Positions 45,681 to 57,690 of a stretch of 64,000 nucleotides of DNA are shown one piece after another. Position 1 is the stretch's first letter. Each line of letters opens with the position of its first letter. The translations under genes and the position numbers were made by a program. The stretch lies in the NCBI RefSeq assembly GCF_033958435.1, contig NC_134161.1:1798001-1862000 (forward strand). Reading direction: 5' to 3'. The stretch comes from Carettochelys insculpta. Taxonomy: Eukaryota > Chordata > Testudines > Carettochelyidae. The notes below the pieces were generated by a model that did no database searches, was not told the DNA's origin, and was given only the letters and a program-made list of their open reading frames with translations.

Positions 45681-48109
45681 ATTCCTTGTCTTTCCCTTGG
45701 TCTGTCAGGGAAATGCTTCCTTACCCCAGCCAACAAGGACTTGATTGCAGCTGGACATGGGGCATGTGGAGCAAGGAAAAAGAGTGAGAATTGAGAGTAA
45801 AGCAGCACTTCCAGGGTTAAATGAGATTTTGTCGCAGAAGTGTAAGTGAGGTGCTGCTTTTCCTCCAAAAAGATTAAAAACGATCCTTGGCCATTGAGGA
45901 AAATGCAGTAAGTTCATAAAATATTCAGGTTCCATTGTATGGTCCAGTGTGCGGCACAAATGTACACGTTTTTATAGCGTAGTTTTTGGAGATTTCCCCC
46001 CCCCCCCCCCAAACTGGACTGGGAGGCTGCTCCGGAGCACGTCGCTTTTTGGAGCGGAACCGACCCAGTGCCCAAGTGAGCGGCAGATTCTTGCTGCCTG
46101 AAATGACTGGCTTCAAGGGAACTGCGTCGGGCGGGGTGGGGGCACATCTCAGGCCAATTCCCGCGGGGACAGATGGCGGTTTCACTGGCAACGCCTGTGC
46201 AATGGCCACCTCTGCTGAGTGACGTGAAAGGGCTGTGGCCTGTCCTTTTATCAACGGAACTGAGCGTGACCAGGTGGAGGGAGTTTGTACCCGTCTGACT
46301 TCTCTGGCCCTGGTAGTGTCCTGTACTCTCAGAACCTGCCAGGCAGGGAAGCGCCCATATCCCCACTGTGCCGTCCAGAGACGATCTCCAAGACTCTGGC
46401 CTGCCTCATGGGATCTCGCTCGCAGAGCTGGGGCTGACTCCTTGGCTCCTGAGTTCCAGCCGACAGCAGGTGCGTGGTCCCACGGTGCTCCTTGGTCTCC
46501 AGGCCCATCGACCACCTTCAAGCCCCTCGCACCATTGCTAGTCCTGCTGCATTCCGGGAAAGGGCTTCTCCAGTGGGTCTGCTGCACTCACTCCTTCAAA
46601 GCCTCCACTTACTGCATGAAGCGCTTTCGTGCTCTCGGGCAGAATAAAATCAAATGAAGCCCTTTACAGCGGAAAGGCTGAATGGAAGGGAGGAGGAGGT
46701 ACTGAGCCTCCTGCCGTTCTCTCTGAGCTGCTCTACAAAGCCGCCTCCCAGCTTGGCGAGGAAGATACAGCAAGAGGTTTTAAAGTTGTGACCTTAGCAA
46801 ATGTATTAGACGGGAGGAAAGAGCCTTTTTTCCTTGCCTCTTTTGGTGTCAGCGTAGTCGTGGCTTTTAAACCGCATTACACAGGCTTGTCATCCCAGAT
46901 AAAATGTTATTAAGATTAAATGCTACGCGGGGAACAGTAGGGGACTTCCCACAGTGGTATTTCAGTGCTATTGCAGGAGGGCTGTCCACAGCGCAAGCCT
47001 TTGCATTTGCTCACCGTGAAGCCAGCGCCTGGCATAGAAGTCAAAATGGTTTTTGCAGCAGAAGCCCTTTCGCCTTTCCCCCTCGAGTATGGGTGCGAGG
47101 GGCTGGCTAAAGACACGTTGCTGCCCTGCATGGGCTGGCCCACACAGCAGCTAAGTGCCTACTGCAGCTACCGGCTGAGGGAGCAACTCCTTTTCCTTTT
47201 CCATCTTGGCGCAGGAGGCTGTGGCTTTTGTCGGTGAGGGCAATATGGTGCATGCTTCCCTGACTTCCCTCTCCAGGGTTCCAGCCCAGGGCCTGGTGGT
47301 GCCAGTCACAAGTGACCTAACTTATTCAGGGAGCTTTGACTGCCTATAATCTGCAGTGGTTAGGCCAGGTTTCAGGTCTGTGTGGGGGAAATTGGGGAGA
47401 CGCCTGCTCCTGGTGCAGATGCACCATGGCCCTTCTCCTGTGTGCGTGGTGGGTGGATGAGGGGGCTCTGAACCCTGCCCTGCACATGAGATGGGGGAGG
47501 CTTGGGGAAAGAGGAGGTTTGCCTTGGGTCCGTGGATCCATGGGCCATAGAGCAGCTACATGAGCTCAGCTTTATTACAGCCATGCAGAAGTCAGGCGCC
47601 TGGTGGTGGGTGGGGTGTCTGCGGTCTGGGCCGTGCTGGGAGAAGGAAGACCTGGTGTGTGTGATCCATTCTCCACGTCCCTGGCTCAGCCCCAAAGCCC
47701 ACGGACGGCAGAGGTGCTTGGTGCTGGCATATGAAGACCCAGAGGCGTTGAGAGCTCGCTGGGCTCCCTGGGAACATTGCCAGGCATGCAGGAACTGGGG
47801 CCACGAGAGCATCCCCTTGGCCTCCCTGGGGAGGCCACAGAGCCCACCCTGAGCATGGCAGGTGGACGGATATCAGCAGGGAATGAGGGACCTAGGGAAG
47901 CTGGCTGCTTTGTGTGACAGAAGCAGGTTTGGAGTCAGGGCCTCACCCTCATACACCTACGTGCCCTGGGCTCTTGGGGGACATGGAGCATCAGCCCTGT
48001 GCCCCAGGGGGCTGTTGTTTGGGAGCCCCTCGCCACTTCTCTCTGCCTCCCCGGCCGACAGTCTGGACCTGCTGTAGCTCTCTCCTGTCTCGGTGCCAGC
48101 CAGGGCTCC
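45681..48109. other. No gene recognised; includes a 15-C homopolymer
   Basis: No exon or repeat recognised. A pure C run occupies 45996-46010. The minus-strand frame 46587-45925 (220 codons) passes through that run, shows no domain, and overlaps plus-strand frames. Confidence 0.4.
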
Positions 48110-48350
48110 CGGCTGCAGCAAGAGCACTGCTGCGCGCTGGCGGGGCGAGAGGAGGGAGGGTGGTGCGTGGGGTGACTTCGGGGGGAACGCTCTGCGTGCC
48201 CTTTCCTGTCTGGCTCGTCCAGCGCGCCGCGGCCGCGCTCCGGGCACCGAGTGCTGCCCCCCCCATCGCCGTCTCTGGGGGGAACGGCAGAACAAGGGGT
48301 CCTGGCCGGGCTGGAGCTGACAGCGAGCATGTGGAACGCCGAAGGGCCTT
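48110..48350. promoter_or_regulatory. Small CpG-rich patch, possible CpG island core
   Basis: This ~240-bp stretch has far more CpG than its surroundings, including CAGCGCGCCGCGGCCGCGCTC at about 48220-48241 and GCTGCGCGCTGGCGGGGCG near 48129-48147. It contains a NotI-type GCGGCCGC. The size is at the lower limit for a CpG island. No TATA box or recognisable first exon is visible. It may be an orphan island, an enhancer or a GC-rich repeat. Confidence 0.35.
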
Positions 48351-49239
48351 CCCGAGGCCCCTCCTTCATGGATCACGGGAATCATTAACTGCATCTCCCT
48401 CCTCTGCCTTTTGTTTGTGCTGCCCTAGCAGCTTTACAGACCCAGCGCTCTGGGTCATTATCTTCGCATATGCTGCCTGCCGTTCCTCCCCCCCGCCCGG
48501 ATGCAGATGCTGCTCCTCTTCTCTCGCCGCTTTATGAGTATCACTCGGTCTGGGGTGTCCTTGGCAGCAGCGGCAGGCGGTGCCCCAGCGGGCCTGGGGA
48601 GGGCTATTGCCAGGGAGGATAGAGGAACCGGGGTTGTGCTTGCCTGGCCCCCAGAGGACTGGCGTGGCACTGGGGTGTCCCTGCAAGAGGCTGCTGGCCG
48701 GAGTCTGCAGAGGGCTGTTGTGCTGGGTTTCACAGGGCTACAGCCACTTGCCTGAGAGCTGACCCTGTGCCCCCTGGACCTTGCATGGTGCACGAGCTAA
48801 AACGGTAGCTGTTGTGGAGTCTCTCTTGCGTTGCCCCCAAGCCCTCTTCTGCCAGCAGCCAGGTGGGGGAAGGAAGCAGGCGAAGGGGCCAGGAAGGACA
48901 GAGGAGGAAGGGACAGGAGGAAGCAGAATGGGAGGAGGACTGGGGAGACTTAAAACAAGGCAACCCTGGAAGAAAAGAGAAGCTGAAAGCTGACACTGCA
49001 GCTGGGTGGGACCAGATGCTGGGCTCAGTTATTTCAAACCAGGCTGGGAGAAGTTACCCCCAGCCCCAGCTCACGAGTAGCCCCTGGGAGAGTCCTGCTC
49101 CCCACAGCAGTGCACCCTCCCCGTTTTCCATGCGCCGGGGTAGGGAAAACCCCACGGTTCCTTCTACCTGGGGGCTGGGAGGGATGGAGCAGTCAGGAGC
49201 AGGCCCAGTCGCTCGGGCTAGCCCATGGCGTTCAATTGT
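48351..49239. other. No gene recognised
   Basis: GC-rich, with overlapping frames on both strands but no protein similarity. A purine-rich AGGAAGG/GGAGGA stretch lies at about 48860-48980. Confidence 0.4.
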
Positions 49240-49550
49240 ACATAAGAACAGCCAGGCTGGGTCAGCCCAAAGGTCCGTCCAGCCCACTAGCCTGTCTAAC
49301 AGTGGCCAGTGCCAGGTGCCCCAGAGGGGGTGGACTGAAGACAATGATCAAGAGATGTGTCTCCTGCCATCCATCTCCAGCCTCTGACAATCAGGGGCCA
49401 GGGGCACCATTCCTACCTTTGGCTAACAGCCTTTTATGGACCTAACCTCCATGAATTTATCTAGCTCTTTCTTAAATTCTGTTATAGTCCCAGCCTTCAC
49501 AGTCTCCTCTGGCAAGGAGTTCCACAGGTTAACTATGCGCTGAGTGACTT
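49240..49550 (-). mobile_element. CR1-group (L3-like) LINE 3' fragment
   Basis: The tail (CATAAGAAC) at 49242-49250 is followed by AGCCAGGCTGGGTCAGCCCA and the same 3' untranslated order as the LINE at 116-738. It ends in the C-terminal coding block: the reverse complement of 49510-49535 encodes NLWNSLPEE. The copy is truncated just upstream of that block. Confidence 0.88.
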
Positions 49551-49849
49551 GCACGCCAGGAGGGATACGCGCAGAAGGCATGAGCTGGGCTTGCAGAGGT
49601 TAAGGGCTCAGCAATAAATGTGGCTGCACACTCGCCTCCCCCACCCTATTGTCCCCTCCAGCTCTCGTTAGCAGGAGGTGACGACTCCCTGTCTTGGCCT
49701 GTCACGCAGTGGTTCAAAGCCTCAGCAAAGCAGCTCAGGGCTCAAACCTCGAAGGAGGAACCGGTGGCAGGTGCCAGTGCCTCTAGAGCTCACCTGTTCT
49801 GAACAGAGGGAGCGTGCAGAATGGGGCCTTGTGGAAGAGGCCGCGTTGC

Positions 49850-49935
49850 TGCTGAGCTCACCCTGTGACCACAAGCAAGTCACTTGCCCTCTGCGTGCCT
49901 CGCTTTGCCCAGCTCTGAAGCAGGCAAGAGAGCCC
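49850..49935 (+). mobile_element. MIR SINE fragment
   Basis: CTGTGACCACAAGCAAGTCA, CTTGCCCTCTGCGTGCCTCG and CTTTGCCCAGCTCTGAAG follow the MIR core and 3' region. Confidence 0.65.
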
Positions 49936-52040
49936 TGGGCGCCTGGGAGCTTTCAGAGCTTGCTTGCAGTTCATGGGGACTCTCGTGTGCCCTGGCTGGT
50001 GGGGGTGGAGGGGCTTTTAATCGCTCTCCTGCCACTCCTTGAGTGCGCAGTGTGGTGTCTCAGTCCTTGTTCCTCATCGTGGCACTGGGGTGTGTGTGTG
50101 GTGCTTGAGGAAAGACCAAGTGGCTGTCCAGGTCAGGGGAGGGGCTGATGTCCTAGCTTGTGAGCGTGAGAGTCAGAAATGAGCCCAAGGCAAAAGGTGG
50201 GAGCCCCTCGACTCTGTGGGTGCTGCTTGGATGAGGTTCTTTGCACGCCTCCGGGCAGCTACCGGACTGGAAGGAAGAGATGGTCCTTTCTTACTCCGGT
50301 GAGGCTGAAATGATGACAGCAAACGAGCTGACGCTTGTCTGCATTGATGCATCTGAACCCCAGCCTTTAATCCCAAACCTGCCGTAATCCCACCGCTTGG
50401 GCTTTGTGTCTACCCTCTCCCTCCTGCATGGGTTCCTGGCCCTTGTAAAAACCCCTGGGGGAGAACGGAGGGAAGCAGCCTGGCAGGGCAGGGAAGAGAC
50501 TCTCGGATGCTGCCAAATTGAGTAGGATCCACCAGGGATATTCCTTTCTGAGTCTTGCATTGTCTCAGCCTCGCGCCGAGAGGCGTGTGCAGTGTAATCG
50601 GATCTGTAAACATGCTGGGAAGAGTAATGGAAAATGAGGAAATGCATTGCACAGGAAGTTGAGAGGGCCTGCGGCGCGTCGGGCTCCCTGTTATTAAACA
50701 GCACAGAGCCCACACTTAAGGACTGTGGTACCTTTGGCACTTTCTTGACAGCGAGAGCATTAACATGCTTTGGCTCGTGCTCATGTCTGTGCCTCCTGCC
50801 CACTGCCAGTGCTCTGCGATGTCAGGCATTTCCACCGAGAGCCTGTGACATTAATCCGGGGGCGGCCGTGTGGATCTGCTCGCTAGCTCGTTTGCAGCGG
50901 TCGATCCGACGGAGCCGCGGGGCTTCAGCAGCACACGGGCTTGCTTTGAGGTGGAGAAAGCACTTCCCAGCCTGACCTAGCCAGAGAAAACCCCAGCAGC
51001 GGGGCAGAGGGGAGAACCACCAAAGCTAAGAATCACCCTAGTAGCGATTCAGGGTGGGCTGCTATTTTCCCTGTCCTAAAGACCTGAAGTATCAGTGTCC
51101 ACGGCCAGCCCAGCCCCTGCCTTCCAGTTGGTCGGTTACCATTTACTGCTGCTTCCCTTGAAACAGAACCTGAGGAGGCCTGAAGCATGCAGGGAGAAGG
51201 CCTCTGAAATGCTTTAAACCCTGGGAAGACCCCTCCTCATCCTCCCTGCTCCCAGGTCTTGTCCTTACCGACTTGGCTGGATCCTTGCCCTGATTTCTGC
51301 TGCTGGTGAAACCCTATAGGTATCCCTGGCTTCCCTGACCCCACTGGCCGTCCTTCAGCCCACCTGCAAAGCAGTGACTAGGGAGGAGGTGACGGTGGAG
51401 TCTCGCTGGGGCAAATGGCTGCTTTGAGTGCGCTGAGGCACAGGGCTGCTCCCAGTCCACACATCTGGGCAGGAGATGATGTTTATGCCACAGAAACAGG
51501 CAGGTGTCCATCGATTTCCCAGGCAGGAGCCATGTTACAGCCCGGAGCACCCACTCCAAAGGGAGCTGCGGAGCTGTGCCGGGAACGACCGGCTGGACCT
51601 GGTTCAGCCTTGCAGGCTGCGCTCGCAGGGTGACCTTTGAGTGTCCTCTGGTGCAGTGTTTGCAGCTGGCTGCTCCAGGCACCCTGTCGTGCCCGTGTCC
51701 AGTGGAGGGTCCCCAGAGGTGTGAGACGCCTGCCAGGCCAGCGTGCTCTCGGTCTCCTCCAGTCATGGTGCTGCCCTTTCCCCTGCCATACTTGCAAGGG
51801 GCCTCGTCCTTCTGGATAACAACTCGCACAAGCAGCAAGCCTGAGATGGGAGAAGGAATCCAGTGCCATGGACCGCACGCAGCTGGGCTGGGCAGGGCAG
51901 CTGCATAGCCAGCACCAGCCCCTTCCCCACCAGTGCTTCATGACCCCTGGCTGTCCTTGACATAGCTGTTGAGCTGCCAATGTGCAGGCCATGCAACACG
52001 CAGTGTCTGGGGGAAGGGCACGCCTGTGTTGGGGCGTGAC
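49936..52040. other. No gene recognised
   Basis: About 2.1 kb without a recognised exon or repeat. Overlapping frames on both strands at 51.3-52.2 kb carry no domain that I recognise. Confidence 0.4.
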
Positions 52041-52216
52041 CAGGGTTTCCTGTAAGCTGTACGCTTGCGCAGCTGCTTGGTTCCAGTGCCACCCGCTGCT
52101 CAGCAGAGATCCCCCAGCGGGGCTTTTTGTTTCTCCTGGTGGTGCACATTTGTGCATGCTTTGGTGCACATAAAATTTATTCTGCACATGGATGAAAAAG
52201 ATTAGAGGGCACACTG
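52041..52216 (+). mobile_element. Short hAT-like MITE (four-copy family), copy 4
   Basis: It starts CAGGGTTTCCTGTAAGCTGT, contains GGTGGTGCACATTTGTGCAT and GGTGCACATAAAATTTATTC, and ends GATTAGAGGGCACACTG. Flanking octamers are GGCGTGAC (52033-52040) and GGCACAAC (52217-52224), which differ by three transitions. The copy is non-coding. Confidence 0.75.
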
Positions 52217-52224
52217 GGCACAAC

Positions 52225-52714
52225 TGGTTAATGTAGCAGCAGCTAGGCCACTACTGTCCTGGGCTGGGCTGTCCCATGCCCTGAGCTGCCTCCTGTCCTC
52301 TCCCCTTCCTCTCTCCATCCTGTGTCCCTTCGTGTCTCCGCTGGAGGAAGCCGGCTCTGTCTCCAGTGGTGCTAAACTCAAGTTCTTGAAGGACAATGCT
52401 CCTGGGTGATCTTCCTGCTCTCCGGGCGGGTAAAGTGCCGTGTCGTTCAGGTGCATCGCTTCATCCTTGCTTTATGCCAGTGCAGTCTGACTCCTCTGGC
52501 TGCTGCCAGTGGCTGCAGAGCGCTTCCCGGTGCAGTAGTGTCCAAAAAACACAAGCCTGCCTGCTTTTTATCCCCACAGAAAGCTTAACTCTGCTTCGGC
52601 TGCTGGGGGAATGCGTTGCTGGAAACTTCCCAGTGGTGGTCTTAACTCAGACCCGCTCCCCATGCTCACGGAGGAAGCAATTCACCAATATTCATTTTTG
52701 CTTCTGTTGTCCCC
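52225..52714. other. No gene recognised
   Basis: Nothing recognised between the MITE and the CR1. Confidence 0.45.
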
Positions 52715-52716
52715 TT

Positions 52717-53614
52717 AAGCAGATGATACCAAGCTGGGAGGGGCTGCAACTGCTTGGGAGGAGAGGGTCATAATTCAAAATGATCTGGATAAATTGGAGA
52801 AATGGGCTGAGGGAAACAGGATGAAGTTTAATCAGGACAAATGCAAAGTGCTCCACTTGGGAAGGAACAATCAGTGTCACACACACAGAATGGGGAGAGA
52901 CTGCCTGGGAATGAGTACAGCAGAAAGGGATCTAGGGGTTATAGTGGACCACAAGCTAAATATGAGTCAACAGTGTGATGCTGTTGCAAAAAAAGCAAAC
53001 GTGATTCTGGGATGCATTAACAGGTGTGTTGTGAACAAGACACGAGAAGTCATTCTCCCGCTCTACTCTGCGCTGGTTAGGCCTCAGCTGGAGTATTGTG
53101 TCCAGTTCTGGGCACCGCAGTTCAAGAAAGATGTGGAGAAGTTAGAGAGGGTCCAGAAAAGAGCAACAAGAATGATCCAAGGTCTAGAGAATGTGACCTA
53201 TGGAGAAAGGCTGGAAGAACTGGGCTTGTTTAGTTTGGAAAAGAGAAGATTGAGGGGAGACATGACGACAGTGGTTTTCAGGTATCTAAAAGGGTGTCAT
53301 AAGGAGGAAGGAGAAAACTTGTTCTTCTTGGCCTCTGAGGATAGAACAAGAGGCAACGGGCTTAAACTGCAGCAAGGGAGGTTTAGGTTGGACATTAGGA
53401 AAAAGCTCCTAACTGTCAGGGTGGTCAAACAGTGGAATAAATTGCCAAGGGAGGTTGTGGAATCTCCATCACTGGAGATATTTAAGAACAGGTTAGATAG
53501 ATGTCCATCAGGGATGGTTTAGACAGTACTTGGTCCTGCCATTGAGGCAGGGGGCTGGACTCGATGGCCTCTCAAGGTCCCTTCCAGTCCCAGTGTTCTA
53601 TGATTCTATGATTT
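52717..53614 (+). mobile_element. Young 5'-truncated CR1 LINE with a long open ORF2 C-terminus
   Basis: An uninterrupted frame runs from about 52719 to the stop at 53520-53522. It opens with ADDTKLGGAATAWEERVIIQ, the second half of the reverse transcriptase catalytic FADD motif. It continues with DKLEKWAEGNRMKFNQDKC, TAERDLGVIVDHKLNMS, LVRPQLEYCVQFWAPQF, KRATRMIQGLENVTYGERLE and VKQWNKLPREVVESPSLEIF. The 3' untranslated region ends with GGGGGCTGGACTCGATGGCC and two octamers (ATTCTATG) near 53600. The unbroken frame of about 268 codons suggests a fairly recent insertion. It cannot be active, since the endonuclease and most of the reverse transcriptase are missing and a stop codon lies immediately upstream. 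Confidence 0.95.
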
Positions 53615-54499
53615 AATACCCCTCTGAGCAGCCCGTTGCTGCAGCCACTTGGCTTTTGAGCCCCGGGTGTTCAGCCTCAGAAAGGCCAGCAATAAATGGG
53701 GGTGGTGTCGAAGGGGGCAAGGGGAGTTTACTTCTCTGGGTCCTGGGATTCTCTACCCCAGCCTCTGGGTTTCCTAGCCCAGGCCTGTATTGTGGGGAGC
53801 CGGGAGGGGGGTTTCTTCCTGCCCTGGGAACTTCTCCTTTCCAGCCTTGGTCAGTGGCAATGTAGGTGGAAAGGGAAGAGCTCATGAGCTGCTTCCTCTT
53901 CTCTGGATAGAAGGAAGCAGGCTTTGGGGAGGAGCTGGGAAAGGAAGAGGCTGTTGGCCATGGGAACTCGCAGAGGCTCCAGTTCCCATGAGCAGGTGCA
54001 GCAGGAGGTCATTGGTGGGATGGGAGTGCAGGAGAATCCCTGGGGAAGTGGGGTGCAGATGGGCGATAGGAGAAATCCAAGGGCTCCCCTGAGCTGAGAT
54101 GGGGCGATCTGGGGGCACTCTGGCCTGTCCCACCATGGCTGAATTAGCCAGGCTAAAGGAAGGATGCAGCCTCTTAGAGGAGGAGATAAAGGAGGGAGGC
54201 GGCTCTGGCTCCCCAGTTCCACCCACTTCATTGTAGCTTCCCTGCTTTTGTGCTTTGTGTGAGGGTGAGTTGCCCACTTGCCCCAGGGTGCCTGGCCTCT
54301 TCCTGTGCTTGCCCAGGCTGTGCTGGGTTTTTACTTCTGTGTGTGCTGGTCCCCTGTGCAGGCGAGCCACGGAGCGGTTGTGGAGCACTGAACCCACATA
54401 TGTTTGCATTGGCCCGGCACTGCCTTCCCACATAGAACGCATTCACCTGCGCGCTCTCTGCTAGAGACAGTGGCATGGGCAGGCCCTATCCTGCAGCTC
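53615..54499. other. No gene recognised
   Basis: No recognised exon or repeat. Overlapping frames on both strands lack known domains. Confidence 0.4.
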
Positions 54500-54590
54500 C
54501 TGAAAGCTGTGTTCTGGTCTCTGCTCTGCTCTGCCACCAGCTGGCTGTCTGACCTCTGGCAAGTCACTTCCCCTCTGTCCTGTGCTGATG
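54500..54590 (+). mobile_element. MIR SINE fragment
   Basis: TCTGCTCTGCCACCAGCTGG, CTGTCTGACCTCTGGCAAGT and CACTTCCCCTCTGTCCTG match the MIR core order. Confidence 0.65.
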
Positions 54591-57417
54591 CACACACTTG
54601 GGGAGGGGGTGCTCCTGTCCTACGGGGCCTGCAAGCTTCTAGCTCAATCGGCGGCAGGGTTGGCAGACGTCCTGGGCCCCTGGGCTTGGGGGCAGCCAGT
54701 CTTCAGAACAGCACACCATGAGGGACTTGGGCAGTGGTTTAAAGGTCCTCGGTTTGAGGGTCCAGCTGCTCCCAGTAATAGCAGCCAGGAACCCCAGACT
54801 CCGGGGCAGCTGCCCCCGTTGCTCCTTGCTGCCGCCGCAGCAGGTCTCAGCACAATGGGACCTTCATTGCAGTTGGGACTTGGGGGCGGCTTCATTTTCC
54901 GCACGGGGAAAGGCGTGACTCGGATGCAGGTTTCTTGCTCACAGTCTCCCTGTGGAGAGACGCAAGACTGAGGCCCGAGCGCTGCTGAGGGACGGTCTCC
55001 GAGTCTCTCCTGTGTCCCTGTGACACCTGGATCCGGTTCCGTGCGCTGACAAGTCTGAGCCTCGTGCCTTGACCACCCAGCGCTGCCCTCCTATCAAGTC
55101 CTCTGCACCAGAGATCTGGCTGGCTCAGCCCCCTCCTGCATTGCGACCCATCCGCGGGAGCCCCATTGAGGCCTCTGGTCCGAGCAGTGAGCACAGGTGT
55201 CCTGGTGCGGCGTCAGTCAGGCCTGAATGAGTTGCATCTCTAGTCGCGTGGGTCAGGCCCCAGATGCCTGGGGATGGTTCCCCCTTTTTGGAGAAGGAGC
55301 AGCTTTTAGGTCCAAGCACTCTCTGGGTGCAGGGTGGTCCTGAGGCAGGTAGCTGAGAGTTGGGGGTGAGGAAGGCCTCTCTAAGCCCCATCCCTGCAGG
55401 TTTCTCATGTCCTCACCCACCCGGACAGGGTTATTTGCTGCCGCACGTCTGGTTTTCAGTCACTCAAGCTGCGTTTCCCTCCCCCCACGAGCTGGCTTAG
55501 CCCGTTGGGAGCAGTGAAAAGATTTAATCCTTTGCACTGGCGCTGCTGGAATGAAAGGGGAGGTCTCGTGAAGCCAAGTGGCGGAGGGGCCCCAAGGCGC
55601 TTGTCTGATCCACACAGCAAAGCACAATGAAGAACAAGGAGAGGGCAGTTCTGCTCTGACCTGACTCCCAGGAACAAGGGAAAAGCAAAAAGCCCGGGCG
55701 TGCTGGGGTTACGAGGGCTGGTAATCCCACTATTGAACTGCAGGGCACTGGAGCGTTCACTTGTCCTGTGCGTGTGCATGGAGGATGGGGATGAATGTAA
55801 AAGCAGGGCTCTTAGCTGCCTTGTTAAAGGCTTGTATCTGAGTCAATATGCGCACTTCCCAGCTGGCTTAGGCCGTAATTCCTAAAGCTTCGCAGCACTT
55901 TGCTAACACCTTCTTACCTTGCTGCATCTCTGGTTTCATGTAATGTCAAACTGAGCTCCTCCTCTCCGTCCTTATTGTCTGATTACTTTTTTCTTGCGGG
56001 AGGGCCCAACCTGACGGGTACCGTGGGAGGGAGGACGTGTGCCTCTTTGCTCTCAGCTATGCGGGCATCAGCAGAGATCCTGCTGCTGATTCGGTCTTTC
56101 CCTCTCATGTGCAGGTGATAGAACGTGGCCAGTTATCGCCGGGGGCTAGCGAGGTGCGCAGAGCACATCACAGGTGGGGCAGACGGTTCCTAGTGGATAG
56201 AGGCCCAGATGTGTCCGAGTGGTTTGAGTGTTCCCATGAACCCAAGAGCAACACCGCAGGGAGTCGTGCACTCCTGGCAGGGTCGCCCAAGGCGGACAGA
56301 TCGAAGAGGAGGTTCCAACCGGTTCCCCTGGGCCCCCCATTGGATTAGGATCCTTTTCCTGTCATGCACTGGGTGTGCACTGAGTTAGAAGAATTTGCCT
56401 GCCCGTGTCTCGCTGCTCAAGTTAGGGTGCGACTGGTGAGCGGCGAAGGGAGCAGGCCAGTGATGACCAGAAGCGCCTAGTCATGGACAGACCACAGCTA
56501 GCAATGGCAAAGGGTCAGGTTTTTATGTTTGCACAGAGGTAGAAGTGCAACTCAACAGCTGCAACTGTGACTAAGCAGCCCGTTTGAGGCTCCCCAGGGC
56601 TCCCTCTGCGTGGCGGGGAGCTGGAAAAGGAGCCCTCTGTGCAGCTCGCCTGGCCTCTCCTGGCCTGGATCATTGGACCACGTTAATGCAGGTGGGACTA
56701 AACAGGGGTGTTTGGAAAGCACCTCAAAGCCAGCCCGAAGAAGTGAAATATCCGCACACGCCAGTGCGAAACCCAGCCCCTCGGCTGACTGAAGTGGGAA
56801 AGGATCTTGTGGTGGGGACCTCAGCGTTTCAAGGTCCCCCGTGGCCAACAGGAAAGAGAACGTTGTGCAGGGTGAATTGTCGGACAGCCTCAGGTTGTGT
56901 AAAACACAGGAGTGTGGTGATGCAGGAGCCATTTCGAGTGGGGGAATGTGTGTGCCTTTGTGCACGGTTGCTCTCTGCCAGACAGTATGGGAGCAGTTCA
57001 ATGGGGCTTCATAGGCCCTGACTTCCTAAAACCTAGCTGCTGTTGTCCTTTAGCTGCCAGGTGCAGAGCCTCCGCTTCAAACGCATGGCCCCTGAGGTGT
57101 GTCCCACCTCCCCAGCGTGCCGTGCAGCTCAGTCACAAAGTGGAGTCCTAGGGCAGCAATGGGTCGGGATCATCGTCTCCAATCTGACCCCAGCTTTCTC
57201 TCGTGCTCCTCGTGCTCCTCTGTCTAGGGTGTTGGTTAAACGGCGCCTCACCTGTGCACAAGGCACTCATTTAACCTGCTCCTGGTAGATACCTTCCCTG
57301 GTTAGCAAATATTTATTGGCAAGCACAGATGATCCTTTTTCTAGACCTGTGTTCTTCTCTTCCTGCCCAGCAGCTGAGGAGATGAACCACATGTGGCTGA
57401 CTGCGCTCAAAGGCGAT
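54591..57417. other. No gene recognised
   Basis: About 2.8 kb, GC-rich in parts, with no exon or repeat that I can identify. Confidence 0.4.
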
Positions 57418-57690
57418 TAAGGTTGGAAGAGATCTCAGCTGGTCATCCAGGCCAAGCTTGTGTGTAACTGGCCCCCAGGTGGGCTCGAACCTGGGACCTC
57501 TGGAGCTTAGTGCATGAGCCTCTCCAGCCTGAGCTGAAAGCCAGCTGGCTCTTAGCTAAGACTGTAGAGGAGACTCCTCCTTTCTCTGTGTAAGTGGACT
57601 CAGTGCAACTATCTGGGATGGTGACCCACACCCTTAGGTGTGTGAGTTCCACCTGCTGAACACGGGACCAATCCCACAGCCCAGCCACAG
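57418..57690 (-). mobile_element. tRNA-derived SINE, second type
   Basis: On the minus strand a tRNA-like segment runs through GCTTTCAGCTCAGGCTGGAG and GCTCATGCACTAAGCTCCAG to a good B box (GGTTCGAGCCC at about 57483-57493). The 3' end GGATGACCAGCTGAGATCTC TTCCAACCTTA resembles a CR1-type tail. The 5' extent above about 57560 is uncertain. The family differs from the SINEs at 22797 and 58597. Confidence 0.55.

Noticed and set aside
45925..46587. 220-codon minus-strand open frame
   Set aside because: It reads through a 15-base C homopolymer as a Gly run and has no protein similarity.
47914..48537. 207-codon plus-strand frame over the CpG-rich patch
   Set aside because: Alternative frames are equally open on the minus strand, and the peptide is Ser/Pro/Ala/Arg-rich without a known domain. 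Explained by high GC.
51483..52223. 246-codon minus-strand open frame
   Set aside because: It runs into the hAT-like MITE at 52041-52216, so part of its sequence is transposon derived, and it shows no domain.
52794..53522. Possible host gene encoding a reverse-transcriptase-like protein
   Set aside because: The frame is open, but the order of motifs, the octamer 3' tail and the 5' truncation show an ordinary CR1 insertion, not a domesticated gene.
57483..57560. A functional tRNA gene on the minus strand
   Set aside because: A and B boxes are present but the cloverleaf does not close, and the sequence continues into a SINE tail.
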